Shown here one piece after another: positions 13,067 to 14,571 of a stretch of DNA of 14,571 nt; position 1 is the stretch's first letter; every line of letters begins with the position of its first letter. The DNA lies in contig JAWLHA010000088.1 of the NCBI GenBank assembly GCA_041690535.1, positions 1 through 14,571 on the forward strand, given 5' to 3'. The position numbers and the translations under genes were made by a program. The DNA is from JAWLHA01 sp041690535. Its GTDB lineage: Bacteria; Pseudomonadota; Gammaproteobacteria; Thiohalomonadales; Thiohalomonadaceae. Under the pieces are notes generated by a model. The model saw only the letters and a program-made list of their open reading frames with translations. It did no database searches and was not told the origin of the DNA.

Positions 13067-14407
13067 TTAAAGGCGGTCGTTGCTCAGCTCGTGGAATCCG
13101 TGCCGATAGCCGGAGTGGTGGGGGCTGGCGAGGGTGGAGACCGAAAAGACGATGTTGGTCGTCGTTCGGGCCACCACGGCGGCGGTGTGGCCGACGAGTT
13201 CGACCCCGGCCAGGTCGAGGCGGCTGCGTGCGGCGTCGATCGCGACATCCCCGGCAATCCGGGAGGCGGTTGCCACCACTTCGCTCCCTTCGAGGGTCAC
13301 GGCCGTGCCGTCACTCGCGATTTCACTGTCGATGATGTTCAGCCGAGACTCGAAGGCGTCAATCGCGCCCACATGGGCATCTCGAATGGTGACCCGGTCG
13401 CAGTGCCGCAGCTCGATGCGACGGTAGTGGCCACTGAAAGTGACGTCCCGCTGGTTGCGGCAGTGGCCGACCCGCTCCGCCGTGTGCGGCGTCGGCGCCT
13501 CCTGTGCCCCACGGGCGCGCCCGCTACGGCCGCCGGTGTGCGCCAGGTGCTCGTTCAACAGGGCGTTGACCTGCGCCGCTTGTTCCCTCATGGGTGCATG
13601 GCCGGCTCTGGGCAGCACCACCAGGCGCGCGTCGGCGAGGCGCGCCTCCAGCACCTGCCCGGTGCGCAGGGGCGCCACGTGATCGTCCTCGCCCCAAAGG
13701 ATCAGCGTCGGCACGCCCACTGTGGCGATGTCGTAGCTCATGTCGGCGGCGGCGACCGCAAGGGCGGCGGTGGCGGCCGGATCATTGCGCATCCACAGGT
13801 TGGGGTGTTTGGCCAGCAGGTCGTCGGGGGATACCGGCATCCCCTCCAGTCCCTCCAGCAATTTGCCCGTCAGGCGCGCGATGAAGGCGGAGAACGCGTT
13901 GTCCCCAAACCGGGAGGCGTACGAGCCGGCCAGCGCCTTGCTGATGGCGACTCCATGCAGGATGCCGGCGGCATCGATCAGAACCACGCGGCCGAGGTCG
14001 GGTCCGGCGTAGCGCGCCGCATAGCGCAACGCGACCACCGCACCCATGGAGTGACCAACCACCGTATGGGGTCGGTCGATGTAGCGCCCGGCGATGAACT
14101 CCAGCAGTTGGGCGTAGTTGTCGGGAGTATAGGCCTTGCGGCCCTTGGAGGAGGCGCCGAATCCCGGCAGATCGACGGCCACCACGTGGTACCCCTCGGC
14201 AAGCGCTGGGATCTGGCGCTCCCAGTCGAAGCGGGCACTGCCGTTCACGCCATGCACCAGGAGCACGCTACTGGCTGCGCGGGGGTTGGCTTGGTAGACG
14301 CACACCGAACCGTTGAACACCGGTTCATCGATACACTCGCCCGCCAGTTCGGCGGCGGTACCCGCCAACGGCAGCAACAGCAGTACGGAAAGCCACAACC
14401 TCAGCAT
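13067..14407 (-). CDS. Exported alpha/beta-hydrolase fused to a beta-helix-like repeat domain
   Basis: A 446-aa protein with an N-terminal signal peptide (residues 1-19, MLRLWLSVLLLLPLAGTAA). Residues ~45-288 form an alpha/beta-hydrolase domain: oxyanion HGVNGS (52-57), nucleophile S120 in GHSMG, acid D242 in WGEDDHV and H270 in RAGHAP, so the catalytic triad is complete. Residues ~318-415 are short strand-turn repeats (RRIELRHCDRVTIRDAHVG, SRLNIIDSEIASDG, SRLDLAGVELVGHTAAVV), resembling a parallel beta-helix (pectate-lyase-like) stack. This fusion is unusual; hydrolases of this type normally end near residue 290. The substrate cannot be inferred; a periplasmic esterase or lipase is plausible. 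The start codon lies 18 bp from a MITE-like element, so its promoter is likely inside or beyond that element. A 170-bp gap separates it from the sodium channel gene. Confidence 0.88.
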   Translation of the reverse strand: MLRLWLSVLLLLPLAGTAAELAGECIDEPVFNGSVCVYQANPRAASSVLLVHGVNGSARFDWERQIPALAEGYHVVAVDLPGFGASSKGRKAYTPDNYAQLLEFIAGRYIDRPHTVVGHSMGAVVALRYAARYAGPDLGRVVLIDAAGILHGVAISKALAGSYASRFGDNAFSAFIARLTGKLLEGLEGMPVSPDDLLAKHPNLWMRNDPAATAALAVAAADMSYDIATVGVPTLILWGEDDHVAPLRTGQVLEARLADARLVVLPRAGHAPMREQAAQVNALLNEHLAHTGGRSGRARGAQEAPTPHTAERVGHCRNQRDVTFSGHYRRIELRHCDRVTIRDAHVGAIDAFESRLNIIDSEIASDGTAVTLEGSEVVATASRIAGDVAIDAARSRLDLAGVELVGHTAAVVARTTTNIVFSVSTLASPHHSGYRHGFHELSNDRL

Positions 14408-14425
14408 CCGCCCAGCCTACCACGG

Positions 14426-14571
14426 CAGGGTGAACGCATACTTGCCCAAGAGCGATGTAAGTCCTTGAAAGCAGGTCGTCGGCCGCCTGGACGCGGCCGT
14501 CGAGCGTACAGGGATGTATTCACAGTGTACCTGCTTTCAAGGACTTACATCGCTCATAGCACGGCCGCGAC
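14426..14571. repeat. MITE-like palindromic element, copy 2 (cut by window end)
   Basis: Starts with the same CAGGGTGAACGCATAC end (14426-14441) as copy 1 and in the same orientation. The 27-bp inner arms at 14450-14476 and 14529-14555 are identical to those of copy 1. The centre is short: a CGGCCGC-CTGGAC-GCGGCCG hairpin (14480-14499) and GTACA/TGTAC (14506-14510, 14526-14530). By comparison with copy 1 the right end should lie about 20 bp past the window. It sits directly upstream of the hydrolase gene. Confidence 0.87.

Overview
The window is GC-rich bacterial DNA, most likely from a gammaproteobacterium. The support is a yaeQ gene next to a DUF3820-type gene, a NaChBac-type sodium channel with a TLESWSM filter, a 7TMR-DISM sensor kinase, and REP- and MITE-like palindromes between genes. 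The Chromatiales (purple sulphur bacteria and relatives) would fit, but that is a guess from overall feel, not proof.

Region 1 (1-4666) is a mobile, polymorphic-toxin island. It opens with the last ~98 bp of what looks like an IS66-family element (C-terminal transposase codons plus a GTAAGCG-type end). Directly behind is a DD(35)E (rve/integrase-core) insertion sequence with an intact-looking transposase on the minus strand. Next comes a plus-strand YD/Rhs-repeat protein (638 aa from the preferred GTG start) whose AT-richer 141-residue tip is a candidate toxin. Its stop overlaps the start of a 129-aa ankyrin-repeat protein, a typical immunity-protein fold. The pair is closed off by a 5'-truncated second copy of the same rve element and a 93-bp second copy of the IS66-like end. 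The rhs/immunity pair is therefore bracketed by two degenerate pairs of related IS sequences.

Region 2 (4667-7196), plus strand: a solitary GT4-family glycosyltransferase, a ~325-bp spacer with a heptamer tandem repeat, and an exported protein of unknown function.

Region 3 (7319-14407) is entirely minus strand. In transcription order it holds: a secreted alpha/beta-hydrolase with a C-terminal repeat domain that looks beta-helical; a voltage-gated sodium channel; a ~650-bp non-coding stretch with two REP-like palindromes; a coiled-coil protein of unknown function; an orphan 7TM sensor histidine kinase; yaeQ; and a DUF3820-family gene broken by one extra base in a C-run. Two copies of a MITE-like palindromic element lie in this region. 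One (8317-8583) sits 4 bp past the kinase stop codon. The other starts 18 bp upstream of the hydrolase start codon and runs off the window end.

The least understood items are the Rhs tip/ankyrin pair, the modular palindromic element with conserved outer arms and variable inner hairpins, the hydrolase/beta-helix fusion, and the exported 356-aa protein. No CRISPR array and no convincing tRNA or rRNA gene was seen.
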